DNA of 64,000 bases from Harmothoe impar (lineage: Eukaryota > Annelida > Polychaeta > Phyllodocida > Polynoidae): positions 8,618,001 through 8,682,000 of the forward strand of contig OX381721.1 of NCBI GenBank assembly GCA_947462335.1. Reading direction: 5' to 3'. Positions 1 to 14,900 of the stretch are shown one piece after another. The position numbers and the translations under genes were made by a program. The notes under the pieces were generated by a model. The model was not told the DNA's origin and ran no database searches. It saw only the letters and a list, made by a program, of their open reading frames with translations. How positions within the stretch are numbered: the first letter of the stretch is position 1; each line of letters opens with the position of its first letter.

Positions 1-904
1 GTCTATCTACCCACACAGAGTGGGAGATTTTACTTTCTATATCAAAACTGTAAAGAAATGCCACACAGACTATCAACAACAAAATCAAATCAAGTAAGAT
101 GGACTATGCTGCTACCAATACAATTCCACTGAAGCAATATTGTTCATATTTCCGAATAAACAACAGCATTAACGGGGATGTTCTACTGATTAGATGGTGT
201 GAGTCCATGGAAGATAACACCCAAACACATTCTCATAGCTTTACAAAAATCAGTGCCACATTCTTGGGCACCCAGTTGAGAGAGCGTATAGAATCTTGAA
301 TCATGAAATATTTTCATGATTTGCTGCGTGAATATTTTCCTTAATTATGACTTCAGTGGAATTTGGGCATTGGGTTACTAGCCAAATGAATGCAAAAGTC
401 TTACAACAAATAATAAGGTTATAACATCTATTCACCTAATTAAATGATAGTTCAACTGAATTACTATACAAAAACAATCATTAACTTAATACACTTACAA
501 CTACTCAGAATAAATCAACTCAACAGAAATACAATATAATTATTATGTATCTTTTGTGATGACGTTATTGATATGAGACCAACAGTAAAACATATCCAAG
601 TAATAATTTAATTGAAATTAAAATATTGGTTAATATGTAAGCATATCATACTTGTTAGCGTTTAGTTGCTTAGCATTAGTAACAGTTAGTGGAAGCATAA
701 CTACAAGTTAAATAACTGAAGTGTATAATACACTCAATGTTAGTTAATTGGTTCAAAGAGCGATATTTATCATGCTAACAAGTTATGCCCTGGACGAAAT
801 GTTAAGGAATCTAAATTGTCAAAAACTTGTGATGGTGATTATAAAACATATGATGACATTTAACTATTTTGAGACCTTCATGATATAAAGGTGAAATACA
901 CTCG

Positions 905-910
905 TTTATT
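905..910 (-). promoter_or_regulatory. possible polyadenylation signal (AATAAA on minus strand)
   Basis: TTTATT on the plus strand reads AATAAA on the minus strand, downstream of the proposed last exon of the mucin-like gene. In AT-rich DNA this hexamer is common, so it is only suggestive. Confidence 0.25.
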
Positions 911-1243
911 GTATAACATTTGCATATTCTTCCTTCTTCGTTCTAGCAGAACGTGTTTCACCTTTACATTGGTTTTATGATCAATAAACCTATATGATAG
1001 AAAACAAGATATATAAAGAGATAATTCTAATGATAATTATATTTACAAACTATCACTGATTATAGAGATGGATGTTATATGTAGAAAGCATGATGGTATC
1101 ACCTGATGTTGGTTGTATGTTGTCCAGGAGTATTCTTGCAGTCAGCAGTTGTTAGTCTCTTGCCAAAGCTTGTTAGTAAGCACTGTGCTTGCAGTGTGCA
1201 ACGGGTCGCTCTGACTAGTTGTAATTTCCAGTTACATGTGTAT

Positions 1244-1286
1244 CTAGCTGCTTTGTTTTTCAGTTTTGATGGAACTTTTTCTATGA
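1244..1286 (-). CDS. possible last exon: short basic cytoplasmic tail and stop
   Basis: The membrane exon ends in phase 2. A pyrimidine run followed by CCCCATAG on the minus strand would open a 43-base exon in the right phase, giving a short tail (HRKSSIKTEKQSS) and a TAG stop. A minus-strand AATAAA lies about 330 bases further on (905-910). The fit is plausible, but such a short exon could arise by chance. Confidence 0.27.
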
Positions 1287-2878
1287 CTATGGGGTCGCTT
1301 CGAAAAAAACCCATCAAATTGCGGCCGCGGCATGAGACAAATTGATCCTTTCCGGTGAAATAAAATCTAAGATCTAGGGAGTTTGTTGTGGCACCTTGTG
1401 AGGATGGATTTACTTCACCAGCCCAACATAGATGGTCTACATGGGGTGCTAGGTTACTGGTCCTATGTCTGAGGGGTTTAGTGCATTGGGATAGCATGTG
1501 TTAGTGTGTTGCTGTCAGTCATACTAGACATCAAGGTCCTATCAAACAGAGACTATATCCACAGGTCACTCTCAGGAGTATACCCACCCCCCCAGATCTA
1601 GCAGCCTCAAAACCAATGCCCTTTATTCTGATGGGCACTGAAGTGGGAGCTTAGGAGTCAAATCCAGCGCCAACCATCTTACAGATGGACATTCATCCGT
1701 CATCATTATGACTGGGATGCCATTATAGTAATTTCTATTTACGGATGAGTGTTTATTGGTTAAATGTTTGGCGGTGGATATTCCCTTTATTGGAGGATGA
1801 GAGTCTCCTGGGAGTGGGTCTGGATTCAGGGCATCAGCTAGGCAGTGTCGTATGGTGCAGTTTTGCAGTATAGTAGTATCAGGGTATGACACTTAATTTG
1901 GAATAAAGTCCCCATACAGTGTCCTTCTCTTGTGTCAGGCAACTCGCAGTCAGAAGCAGCCAATCCAGCAGTGTGAAGACAAGGGCTCACTGAGTGTGCA
2001 AAGGACACAGGGGACTTTGAGTGCCATACCCTATTGTGCAACAAAGTCCTGCAGCGCAAGCACAGGTTAGTCAACAATCATCCAGAATTCTGTTGGACCA
2101 ACAGACTCTCTGCTCTACGGTCTGACTGAATTGACAGGACCTTGGAACCTAGTATTCTTGTTAATTGATAGCCCCTACCTGTTAGCCTCACACCTTAACC
2201 TCCGGGTTATTGTTCTCACACCTGTTCTCACACCTGGGGACCACACCTCCCACACCTCGACTCACCTGTCGTTAACTTTTTTATCACTGATAGTTTCCAT
2301 ATCGGAGGAGTCATTATGTGACCCTCTAGATCTGCATCTGACATAAACCAATGGTGGACAGTATACAAAGGGTGTACATACATACAGTGATGACACACAG
2401 ACTATTCTAAACATAATCTACCAACTCAAATCATTCTAGTGTAATAAGTTGAAATGAAACCGAAGAACAAGACTAAATAAACAGGCATTCATAATGTTCT
2501 ATGTAAGTGACACGTCTGTTGTTAAAGGTACCGGTACATGTAATGAATGCAACGTTTATGGTAAACAATGGTATTTCATGTAGCATTTTGTTCCTTTTCA
2601 TGTGTCATTGACACCAAACTAGAAACCAATGCATAGAATGTCGATTTTTCAAAACAGAGATTATTGGATAGTAATATTTCCAATACCCCTTCTTTTATAA
2701 TCCTTGATAGATCTGTCCTTTTGTTCTGGGACTAGCTGAAATCCCCATCCACCCTATATACATATACCTCTAAGTATCTGCCCTCGCTCGCTCCACTATG
2801 ACTCTTGCTGTAGAGACAGCAAGTTGTGGGCCTCACCTTTTTCCTTCCCTAGTCTTTGACCATTGTAAGTTGACTTAC

Positions 2879-2966
2879 CTGATACAGGTGATTATGATGA
2901 TGATGAGGAGGATGAGGCAGAGAAGTCCTAGAGCTACTCCTACTCCTATTAAAATCTGCTCCAACC
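2879..2966 (-). CDS. exon: transmembrane helix
   Basis: An 88-base exon, phase 1 to 2. In the frame set by the previous exon it gives about 23 hydrophobic residues (start [10 protein letters not shown], end LIIIIITC) with no charged residue: a single-pass membrane helix. Acceptor TTTTTGCAG and donor GTAAGT. It makes the product a type I membrane protein. Confidence 0.87.
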
Positions 2967-5900
2967 CTGCAAAAAGAGAAGTTGTGTTTCATATGTAAAG
3001 TACTCATTCCATTATTATGCCATATTAAGGACAATCCAACATTCATTCTTACATTTCCTGACCAATCATCATCAGATCGCAACTATAAGGGAGGGCTGAT
3101 TTTTAACAACTGGTGGGGGTGGTGGTGGATTTAGGAGGGGGGTAAACGATTTCAACTCCCGTTTCACGGGGGGATTTCACATGTTTTCAGCAGAATAACC
3201 TGTGGGTCATTGTGCTTAAAAGGGCATGTTGTGTGGCTTATGATTTATATAAGTTACGAGAGCAGCTTCTAACTATGCGAGTTTGGCTGAAACACGAGAA
3301 TTTACAATATAATAGTATTATGTACTTACTTCTGGCTTGCTTGTTCTCCACTGAGCAGTCAGGACCACTCCAAAAACCTTTACATCTGAAGGTAAATTAA
3401 AGATACATATTACTTGTTAGTGACGTATACCATGCTGTAGCTACACTTGTGAGCTACTTGCCGGCGTTACGTTAAAATCTAATAAGGATGAACATGAAGC
3501 ATTGAGTCATCATATCGTCCATAAAGGATTAACTTTAACGTGTTACTTACCTACAAGTATAGCGTGAGGCGGCATTAACATCGGGGAAACACTCCCCGTT
3601 ATGCTCACAAGGGTTCGGCACACATGCAGCTACAAACAGATATGAGGCATAATTAGAAAACTAGTATGTACTGCATTATTTACTGTATGTAAAGTGAATT
3701 AGCAGGAAACAAAGTACCATGTTCAATCATTTCCATTAAATGTTCCTCTACATTGCTTAGGTGATATTAATTGGATATGATGTATGATATTTTTTGAAAT
3801 ATCAATCAATTTTATTATTTATGGTAAATACTTTGCCGGATGGAAACTTAACACTCCTTCCTAATTATATAGAAGGAGCTTTTGCAATTCTGTATAACAT
3901 GATATCAAGTATAGCATAGCATTGAAAACGTATCCCAGACATAGCTCATGAATTAACAATACAGAAACACTGTGTACAACTAGAGACAACCCAGTAAACA
4001 AATAACGTTATACACCATTTTATAACGTTATATAACGTTATATGTCAACGTTTTTCTGACGTTCTGTAGTATGACATAACGTTATGTAGAATTTAAAACG
4101 TTGTTTTGACGTAGAATAACGGTTTTCTTTGTTAGCTGGGAATGCATTGTATACTTACGGACGCATTTGCCGTTGAGTGTTCTGTAAGATTGTTTGCACT
4201 CACAGGTGTAGCCCCCATAGGTGTTGACGCAGTCCTGAGTCTCTACACTGCAGTTATGTACACCTTCACACTCATTTATATCTGTAACATAATGAAATAT
4301 TCCATTTTTATCAAATACAACAGTTGATTCTCCATCGATTCACTTATTCAGCAGGGGTTTCTTCATATTTGAACCGCGCAGCAACTGCCATTTCTATCTC
4401 ATTTTGAATCAAACCAGGTAGGGAATATGCTAGGTTAGGTCTCACTCTTGTGACATCAGCCCGCATTTCACTCGGCCTGTTGCTTCGCGAAATATTGAAT
4501 ATGTCCAACTCATGAAATAACGACCAAAACCCATTGACCTAAAGTTGTATTTGTGCATTGTAGTAGGGAATTCTCTAATAATTCTCTACAACCATGGTCT
4601 GAGCTTTAAATAAAAGGATAATTCTTTTTGAACCAACTTTTTTCCCAACCCTCATCCAACAAGATATTATATCAGAACTGACCCAGCAAAATGGAGTCAG
4701 TTTGAGTGGCTATGTGTGAGCCCCTCACACCTGCGTTGGTTGAATCAGAAATGAGTCATTTAGTGTTATAACACAGCCTCACCAGCACTGACACATGTGT
4801 GATATAACACAGCCTGACAGGGACTCACACATGAGTCATGACTCAACCTCACCAGCACTCACACATGTGTCATAACACAGCCTCACCAGCACTCACACCC
4901 ATGTTATAACACAACTTCACCAGCACTCACACATATGTCATGACACAGCCTCACCAGCACTCACACATGTGTCATGATGTCTCACCAGAAGGGGACAATA
5001 TTTTGTTAATCTAATCTTTAACTTTATTGATAACATCAATTAAGCTGTTGATCCTGTTTCCATGTGAGGGTTTCTTGGATGGTTATTTCTCCATGGTTGG
5101 CTCCATTGTCCCCCTCTATAGATTCTGTGAAATTATTTTATTCTGAAATGAATTATAGAGAAGACATTAGACATGAACACTGATGTAATAAACAATATTA
5201 GTTTATGCCTCTGTAGAATCCACAATTATCTAGTACAAATAACACTGGAAGTACTGTAAGACAACTCACCTTAGGCTACATCTATTCTCCTTGCCTGTTT
5301 CTACCTGTCTGCATATTCTGCAATAAATTAATCACAGAACATAAGAGAAGAGTAAGGACATTGAAAGACTGTAGTACTTTATGCTACAGTAAAATTCACA
5401 ATCATCTGTATGTACAAATAACACTAGGTATACTGTAGGACAACCCACCTGACATCTGTTCTCCTTGCCTGTCTCTGCCTGTCTGTTGTGAATGCTAGGT
5501 GCTATGGACTGAGAACAAAGGAAATGGCGGGAAATTTCAAATGGACCAATCAGAACTCAGGAAACCCATATAGTGTGTCATTGTGGGTGATGATGTGTCA
5601 TGCTGAGTGAGAGCTGACAGGGAGTGACTCATGGTCACGCATGTGTCAGAACCTGCCATGCTTGTTCAGATATGGCATGTGCCCCTATTATCACCCCCTG
5701 CAGCATAATGTATTAGCCTGTTATCAAGAGTTCTTAACTCTTTCTCATGATTATATGGGCCCATGTTGGTCACTGATCATCATATTTTTAGATTCTTGTA
5801 AGACCCAAGTCAATCAATGTCTAAATACTGTGTAAGATCTAAATGATTTCTATTCAGTGCTATGCCCCATAGAGAAAAGTAATCCTCTTTTTTGCCTTAA

Positions 5901-8900
5901 AAATGAGTGTAAATACCTTATTATTGACCATCATTATGTTCCTTCTTCACATATGTTTACAGTCATATCAGTAAACAGGTTGGTTATGGGATGAGATCAC
6001 TAAAAATAACATTTAACTGATACATCATCTCTGCAAACTATAAGCAATATCAGTACATACAATTTCCATAGTCTCTTAATGCTGAAACCATGGTGATAAT
6101 GCACCACACTGAGTGAGAGCTGACAGGGAATGACAAATCATGACACATGCGTCATAACCACCTTTGGGGGCATGGGTCAGCCTGAGTGATGCTGAGTGAG
6201 ACCTGACAGGTAGTGGCTCATAGCCACGCAGTGTCCTCACACAGCTCAAGTAAAATGAGTGAGGATGCGTGATACCGAGTGAGAGCTGACAGGTAGTGGA
6301 GCAAAGCCACACAGACTCACACACTGATTCTTGTAAAATGAGTGAGGATGCTTGGTACTGAGTGAGAGTTGACAAGGATTGGCTCAGGATGACTCATTGC
6401 GTGATCACGCGAAATAAGCTCACCATGCATCACCAATCATGACACAGGGTGGCGCCAGTTTGCTGGGGATTGATTTTCCCCCAGATCTTACCTTGGCATA
6501 TTGTGTTGATGTCGAGCCACTTCTTGAAGCCTGTTCGACAGCTACAGGAGTATGTGCCATTACTGTAGCTACTGCACTGGGTTGACTTAACATCACAGTC
6601 GTTGTCATCATCACTCTCACACAGGTCTTTAGCTGAAATAATGTCAACGCATTATGTCAGATTTTACATTAGTCAAATGATCTGATTAGATACCAAGTCA
6701 GCAGAATTCTACTCAAGCAGAAATCAGGGCCGACCATTTTGAGTTGTGATAGTTCCAGTCAGAATATCTAAATGTTCGATTTACCGTACAATACCATCTC
6801 ATTTCAATACAGTGGTAGATTCTTCTTGAAATACACATCTTATTCAATAAAATTAGGTCAAAAATAAGTACCGGTCGTATTAGCTAGGGATATCTAGGCC
6901 TCCAGATCTACATGTGCTAGGGTTCTTTAACATAACAGTATACTTTATAATATGAATTATGAATCCTTGTAGCAGCCTTTCCCTTGGCTGTAATAATATC
7001 AAATATTTTGTTGTGATTGGTTTATATTTGGGAAGGAACTTTGGTAGAGATTAAAAAGTAAGTGTTATACCTATGGGATAGGACCTGGAGATGTCTACAC
7101 CGACCAGTTGTCCCACAGTACAGGCAGGCCCTGACATGGTACAGCTCTGGGCCTCCAGGTAGGTACTGAAGTCTGTAGCTGTGGTGCTGATATTAAGGGG
7201 CTGGTCCATGTTGAGGTTGTACTCAGCTATGGTGGACCCTTTACTGGAGGAGAAATATGGATAATCAATCATTAACATATGACATAACAATCAAATTAGT
7301 AAGGATTCTTAATTGGAAGATATGAGATTATGAACTGTTGTCTTAAAAGGTGGTTTGGATTATTGGGAGGTCTCATCAGAGGCAACCAACACTAATAGCC
7401 TTAGACACCCAGAGATCAGTTCAATCCAACATAAATGTGTAGTGTATGGCATGCAATTGTACTTCCTATAACTTCTCCCATTTGGCCTCAGGTTTGAGAT
7501 AAGCAGTGTGTGCATACCTAAACTGTGTGACTTGACATGCTTTGAAGCCTGGCTCCTTTTTATAATAATCTGTCAGCTGAAAAAGAAAGTAAAAAGTATC
7601 ACTCGAAATCCCACTGACATCACTTAATGAAGAACACAATAGCTAAGATGAAGAATTAAACTTGGTGAAATGATGATCAAGGAATTGTTTATCAGGAGAT
7701 GGTCAGCTTACCCAGTCCTCAATAATGGTAGCCTCTGTCTTGTAACGGTCTGAGTCCTTCTCCTCCAGGCTGGGTGACCAGGTCAGGGTCTCCCCTGAGG
7801 GAAGCTGCAGGGCCTGGTAGGTCACCTGACCTCCAAACCTGTATGGGGCTGTGGGGGGAAGGAGCATTACGATTATAGCTGTTACAGTTGAACATGAATC
7901 AAGAGAATGATTTTGTCTTCGGAAGTAAATGGGCAAGTAATTTTGAACAGGCAAATAAAGATACATGAACAGGTGAAAGGGAAATGAGAACCATAAGATG
8001 TCATTGAAGATTTCCTAAATATCAATTGAATAAACATAATCATTAAAAGTGCATGGCTTAAAGTACAACTGACCCCCGAGAAAGACTGACAAATTATAAG
8101 GGATGAATACGGACATAATAAGAAATATTCCAATGGTATAAAGAAGCATAGGAAAAATCAACGCCTGAGCAATAGGGTGAACTTCATATACTACTAACAC
8201 CCTGTATAACATATATATTGATAACAACAAAGCCTGTACTCACCATACATACAGGTGTTGTTCTGTCTGTAGTAGGTCCCCTTACACTCACAGCTGAAGG
8301 AGCCGGGTATGTTGGAGCAGTACTCCCCTATACCTCTACAGTTGTGCTCTCCTAGTGTACATTCATCCGTATCTGTGGGTGGTATAAAACAGGTTTGGTC
8401 ATTTTATTTGTTTATAACTATAAAAGTATAGATTTCATCAAATAAAATAAAAGACAACGATAGGGAAAACTCTAGATAAACTAATTATTCAGAATGAAAA
8501 ACCGTTTTAAGCCATTATGCCTTGACAATAAACGTCAAATACACCGAATTCTTTCGATGATATGTCGTTCCATCGCCAATTAAAAACACAATGCAACAAA
8601 ATAAATAAGTATCCGTATGTTATTGTGTGCTTACCCTGGCAGGTGGCGTCGTCGTCGGTGAGCTGGTAGCCGGTCGGGCAGTGACAAGTGTAACTTCCGG
8701 GCTGGTTCACACATATATGGGAACACTTACTGGTACCGCGCAAACACTCGTTCTCATCTAGAAATTCAAAATTACATTAGTACACATGTATATTGTAGTG
8801 GAACAGACAGCTAACTTCCCTGCAATGTGTATAGCCACCTAGAATCCCTGCTACATGTAATGCGGGTGCAGGCACAGTAGGCGAGTACATTGTAGTATAG

Positions 8901-11900
8901 GAAGTTATTCACTGGGCAATGTACCGCCTGAGCTTTAGGTTCATCTGCTATACTACTTTCATCATGGATTTCAGACGATGTTCTTCAGGTCGAGACTGAA
9001 TGTTCTCCTAAAGTTCATGAATGCATCCAATGTGTTCCAATTGGTATAGAACTCACCCGCCCTCTCCCAATAGCCCAATGACAATAAAATCGTGCTGTAA
9101 ATCAGATAGGTATATTCCCCCAACAGTCTTCTACAGAGATTGAAACCACACTTACCGTAACATCTGAGTCCGTCCCCGGTGAGTTGCTGAGGGCAGGGTG
9201 CGCATGATACCCCGTGAGGCAGTGCCCCGGGGGCCGTGGTACAGGAGTTGGTGGCCGGGGACGTGTAGCACGGGTCGGGGTCACACATGTCTGCCGCCTC
9301 AGAGCAGGTACGGCCCGTGTAGCCGGGGAGACACGGGCACTCCGCGGCATAGTACCGGTCTGAAAGGGGGAGGTGGTACAGGTGAAGGTAGGCTCTGAGG
9401 TTTGATATCATGTCACTTGGATAATTTTGGACTCATAATTAAAGCTGATTTTAAGTCATTTTATAATACCTTGGTTAATTTGCAGACATCGTTGCCATGA
9501 GTGCTGTAGCTATGTACATTTACTAAATGCATTTCCGAAGTGTTTGTTTTCAACATGAATGTCTAAAACATGCCCAAGTTAAGAACTTAATAACCATGGG
9601 CAATATTGGAATGGTGATAGAAGACAATTGCAAATGTTAAAACAATAAGCTTTTATAGTTTATTATGCATTTAAATAATCACCAGTCATTACTATCTTAA
9701 GAAAAAGCCATACCATCATTGGATTTCGATCCTAGAATGTTGATGTAGTCAAAGTCACATGAGTGTACATTGTTGATTGCGCAGTCGCAGAACCTGAGTT
9801 CCGGCCAGTAGATGGTGCTGGCACCTTCCTTGTCAGAAGCCGTAAACCGGATGTAGATACTGGTGTTAATTTCTGTCGGTTCCCATCGGAAGTAGCCACT
9901 GTCCACTGAAGGAGGAAAGATGAATGTCAGGAACAAGCAACAGGTAGTGAATTTAAAACAGAAAGTGGTTATGTATACCAGTATACACCGGGATAAACTG
10001 AGGACATTTCTACTTGTCTGTTGTGATAGCAACATCGTCCGACACTAAAGCGTCTCAATAGGCTGTTTCAGTATGAAAGAGGGGAAAGATCACTCCTGTA
10101 CCAGTTTCAGCATACCAAGTGCCTTCCGTAGTCACTAACTATCATATTCCCCTTAAAACTATATAAAGTATTAGCATCACATGGTTTGAGCAAGAAACAG
10201 AATCAGGCTGCCATCATATTAGTCTTTGTTCCCCAATCCCTGTCAAAAAAGGCAACCAATAGCTGAACCCTTTGTACTCACAGAAGATGTAGTCACTGGT
10301 GTTGATGTTGGTAGAGAGGTTATAAACGGAGTGGTCTCCCTCTGGGTCGGCAGCCGCCACGTTAATAATGATAGGATTCACCCATTTGTTCACCCTGAGT
10401 ACGACCGGCAGCGCCCCGCTGAACACCGGCGGCATGTTGTCTGAAAAGAAATAAGGACATATTCAAGGGAAATCCCAGCATACATTTCTTAGTAAATTGC
10501 ATGTGACTAGGTTCAAGGACTCAAATATGGGTGACTGAATTGATATTGCTTTATGATGGCTTACTGTTTAAAAGGGGCTTTCCAAGTTATCTAACAAGAC
10601 TTTCAATTGTGTTTGATAACCAAGCCTTGGACCAAGGAATATCAAACCTTTGTATTGCTAAGCTATCGGATCAATTTAGCCCATCATGGAATTTTAAGCA
10701 TGAGTAATACAGTAACTAATATTGTGTTGTGTACTTGGGATATTGGGACGATTCTTTCACAGTTTCTACAACGTTTGTATAAAATAAACATAATTATACC
10801 GTTATCAAACTACCTCTTGCTCAAAACACCTGCTATTCAAAATATCCTTACCCAGCCTCCTTCTATGCTCCAACATCACTGTCCGCTCAGTGATTGCAGA
10901 CACTCCCCGGTAGATGTCACCACCAGTAGCCACATAGTCGTACAAACACTGCTCAATCTGGTCACATGACCCAGCTGGCTCGCTGTCGTTCAAAGCGGCT
11001 CGGTTCTTGAGTTGCTCGATGGTGGCGCTGAGGTCGGCCGGAGCATAGTCGGTGAAGCTGAAGTTCTTGTTCAGGAAGAGGGCACCACCATCAGCTATAG
11101 CGGCTGTTTTTGAAAAAAGGTGGTATAAATGAGAGTTTATTACAATGTTAAATAGTATTCCTGGGTACAGCACAGTTTCAACTGTTACAATTCCAATTTC
11201 TGTAAACAACATCCTGTAGATTATTATTTAAATGCGATTTAGAAAACACTGACATGAACTTCAATTTATTTGATAAAACAAAGTGCATCATTTTATTTGA
11301 CAAAAATGAGCAGAAACGTGACTTAAATCTTAAGAGTGCCCTGCATCCAATTCCTTATGGGGAAACCCTTACCATATTGTGAGAGTTGTTGCTGGGTGCC
11401 TCCAGGAGTCGCTGTAAACAGTCCTTTTGTACCCGGAAGTACTTCCGGTACACTGAGCCTCACTCTCAGCACATCCTCCACGGCAGTCACCTGGAGGTCA
11501 AGGTCAAATTCAATATCAAGGTCAGAGGCCAGGTCATGGTGATATAATTATCATCATCTTTTCCATGGGCTATTATAGAATTGATGACCCATGGATGCGT
11601 GTGGTTTAGTCTAGGGTTGAGGAGGCTTCTGTCTGGTTACTCCTCTGAGTGTAGTGATCAAAGATCCCCCAGGATCAAGGTCAAGGTCAAGGCTGACAAT
11701 GAAATAGCTTCCCTTGTAATGACACATAATTCATGCTTATGGCTACTTGAAAGCAATGCTTGCACACTCGAATCGATTCTAAAAGGCTTTAATCATGACG
11801 CAACTTGCAATAGTACTAACAAACAAATTGTTATTTAGGACGTTAGGTCCTGAATGTGACTAGCTGCCTGAGATTAATTAAAATATTTTTTGCTAGAGAG

Positions 11901-14900
11901 CAATGGAATAGGTTTTGTTAATTCATTCGCTGTTCCCATTCCACTTTAATTATCTGATGTAAAAAGTCAATTGACAAAAAAGGCACTTGCTGCCTGCATC
12001 TCTAGCACATTATGTATTACTGTGCATTCTTGCATATTATCGGCATCTCGCATTATTACACCAAGACTTGAATTATGTTTAACCTGTACTGGAGTTTTGA
12101 TTCACATAATATAACCTGCAGGTATTAAGCGAGATATTACTTTAGATTGTCAATGAGTAAAAGTGTTTTGTGCCTCTACATGGGTAAAATTCGACATGTG
12201 CGACACGGCGACACGGCCCTTTTTAAAATCTGACACGGGCGACACAGCACTTTTTAAATTCGACGGACATAGATATCTTTATAAGGTCCTTATATATGAT
12301 ATACACATAGAAATAGACACAGTGACATGGCCCTTTTGCTAAAGATCGACACGGCGACACGGTCAATACTGTGGGGAGCCATGTGGAGGCACTGTTTTGG
12401 AATGAATTGAACAGCCCTAGTGAGAAACTGAATTATTTTATATTCAATACTGATTTAACACACTGGTCAATAACTTACAACACTGTAGGGCCAGAAAGGT
12501 ATTCTCTGGTGCTGCTTTCTTTAAAGGGTTAGATAATAATATTATCATATAAATAATATAAACATTATTATTGTGACTTACCAGGACAGCCTCCCCAGAT
12601 GCAAACTGCACCAGCACGGTGTCGTCTCCTATCTCAGTCAGGTAGATCCTGGGGTAGAGGCCGGGCTGTGCTGGCAGACCGTCCACCATGGTTATCAGAC
12701 TCCCACCAGCCCCAAGAGTCACCTCCACAGTAGATGAGTTAGGGGTCTGTAAGAAGGCAATTAGGTAACATTTATTGGGAAAAGGATTTGTTTTTCATTT
12801 CTCCTTTATCAGTTTATACGGGACTAGCACATCCTGGTACCTGAGGTAGTCGGGGGCTAAACTCCATCTCTTTATCAGGCTAATCTCCTCTCCTCACACC
12901 TTAAAGAAAGGGGCTGATAAGAAATTCTCCCATGATGCACTGCTCTGGAGTCGGGGGCCTACCACAATGCATTGCTCTGAGCCAAAATGGCGGCCCTCAT
13001 AACCTAATGCACTAGTCCCGTATAGCAGATACACATGTGTGGGTTACTGGAAGTGCAGTCTACATTGCCTTTGGAACAAAGATAGATCAACAGTCATCGT
13101 TGTTACTGTCAACGTGCTGGTTGACTTTCAATATGATGGCATACAATGTAGAGATACTTGAATTAGATAGCAAATTTAAATGTAATGATCATTTTATTTG
13201 GCATGGTTCTTTTCTAATTGTAAAGCAATATGTATGGCACCATTGGATGTTTACATATTTATCTGTTATGTTCATACAATTAGGACATTCGTAATGATAA
13301 TATTTATATTGTAAACCCCCGCACATCTCATTGAAAGTAAAAAGTGAATAGAAAGTGTGTAGTGTTTACCTTGCAGGCTACAGCCACCAGTGCTGTGGTC
13401 ATCAGGTCTGTGACTAGGGAGGGGACCAGGTCTGTCCGGCCTTGTAGTGTGAAGGTACTGTATCAAGGGTAAACAGGGTGCACATAGTGAACACAGTGAG
13501 AGGTGAGTCTGTGAGGAGATCTGTGTAGCTAGAATATAATGAGGCATAGGGTAGATACACCTATAGTCAACCACATGTACATACCCTAAATCGGACATGT
13601 GTATGTATTGAAGCATGCAAAGCCCTCCATTTGTTTTCTGACTATATCTTAAAAGCGTTACTCTTACCATAAGAACAAACAGATAGAGAGCTTATTATGC
13701 ACGAATAAGTGCAAATTGATGTGTACGACTCAAGGTATATGGTTGACCTTAGGAGCATCTACCCTATGATCGACCATGTTGGGGGAGATAAAATTGAAGT
13801 ATGTGAGGGAGTGAGTCGGTGAAAAACTGTATGTCTCACTTCTATTTGAGTGGTATGAAAATTTAGGATGTGATAAACTGAGGATATTACAATCCATTAA
13901 AGTCATATCTCTACTCTACGAATGCAAATCCAAGTAGGTAATGATATATATTATGTTTCATACGCAGCAATAAGTGTACTTTGAAATAAATATAGCGAAA
14001 CTTAGTCAGTATCTGAATAGCCATTAGAAAGATGCTTCCCATACATCTGGAAGGTTACTTTCTACCACTTCTATACTTTATAAAGGAGAGTTACAATGTA
14101 GGTAAAATGTGAATATAGAATTACCTTTGATCAAACAAGTTGAATAGTCCCCGGTTGTTGAAGGTTAACTGTTCCGAGTTAACGGTTTGGTAGTGTCCGA
14201 TTCCCCAGGCCAGGGCTGCAACACAAACGTCCACAGTAAAAATGTGAAACAGTATTTTATTATCATTATTGCTAAGAGTTTAACCTTGAGGTTCCTAAAT
14301 ATCTGATTCAGTTTAGCAGTACATAGAGGTAAATAAACGGTAGAACTCACCCCAAATTGGTGGCTTATAAGTTCTGCAGTCATCGGATGGTCTTAGTTCA
14401 TAGAACAGGTGGCATAGTTCTGTCATCTCACAACAGGCGGCTCTGGCATCAGCATCCTCCACTCGCATGGGGTACCCACCATAAGGGTAGCTCGTATGTA
14501 TAGCACCCATGCTGTAAATGAAGAATAGATTAAATTTCATGTGTAAACATGGCAATCTTCATAATTGTATGTTAAGAACAGGGGAAGTTGTAGCACAGAT
14601 GTGATTCAAATAACTCAGCTCATATTGACAGTCCTCTTTACTCCACATATTTCCATGGAAACACAAATACACATAGTGGCATACAGATAATGCATTACAG
14701 GGTACAGCTAGAAGTAGTGTTCTTCTTTCTTTTCGGTTTCCGGACAGCAATTTACTGGAATTTGCCTCATGGAATACGGCCGAGTACCTACCCTGTGCAG
14801 AACATTCTAAGTATACCCCATGGTCATGAGCATATTATCTGTAACAGTTTGGTTGGGTTGTATTGTAGAAGTATCTTTCGAGGGTGATGATGGGGTTCAA

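Larger units (their letters stand above)
1..2878. other. 3' flank of the mucin-like gene, no clear gene
   Basis: AT-rich sequence. The only coding hint is the proposed tail exon at 1,244-1,286. The other open frames are short, not conserved in any way I can see, and lack motifs. Confidence 0.5.

Noticed and set aside
2849..3082. 77-codon minus-strand frame covering the membrane exon
   Set aside because: Wrong frame: it reads the ATCATC run as His-rich. The frame set by the upstream exon gives the hydrophobic helix.
4763..4985. CRISPR-like regular repeat
   Set aside because: Head-to-tail minisatellite without unique spacers, in an animal intron.
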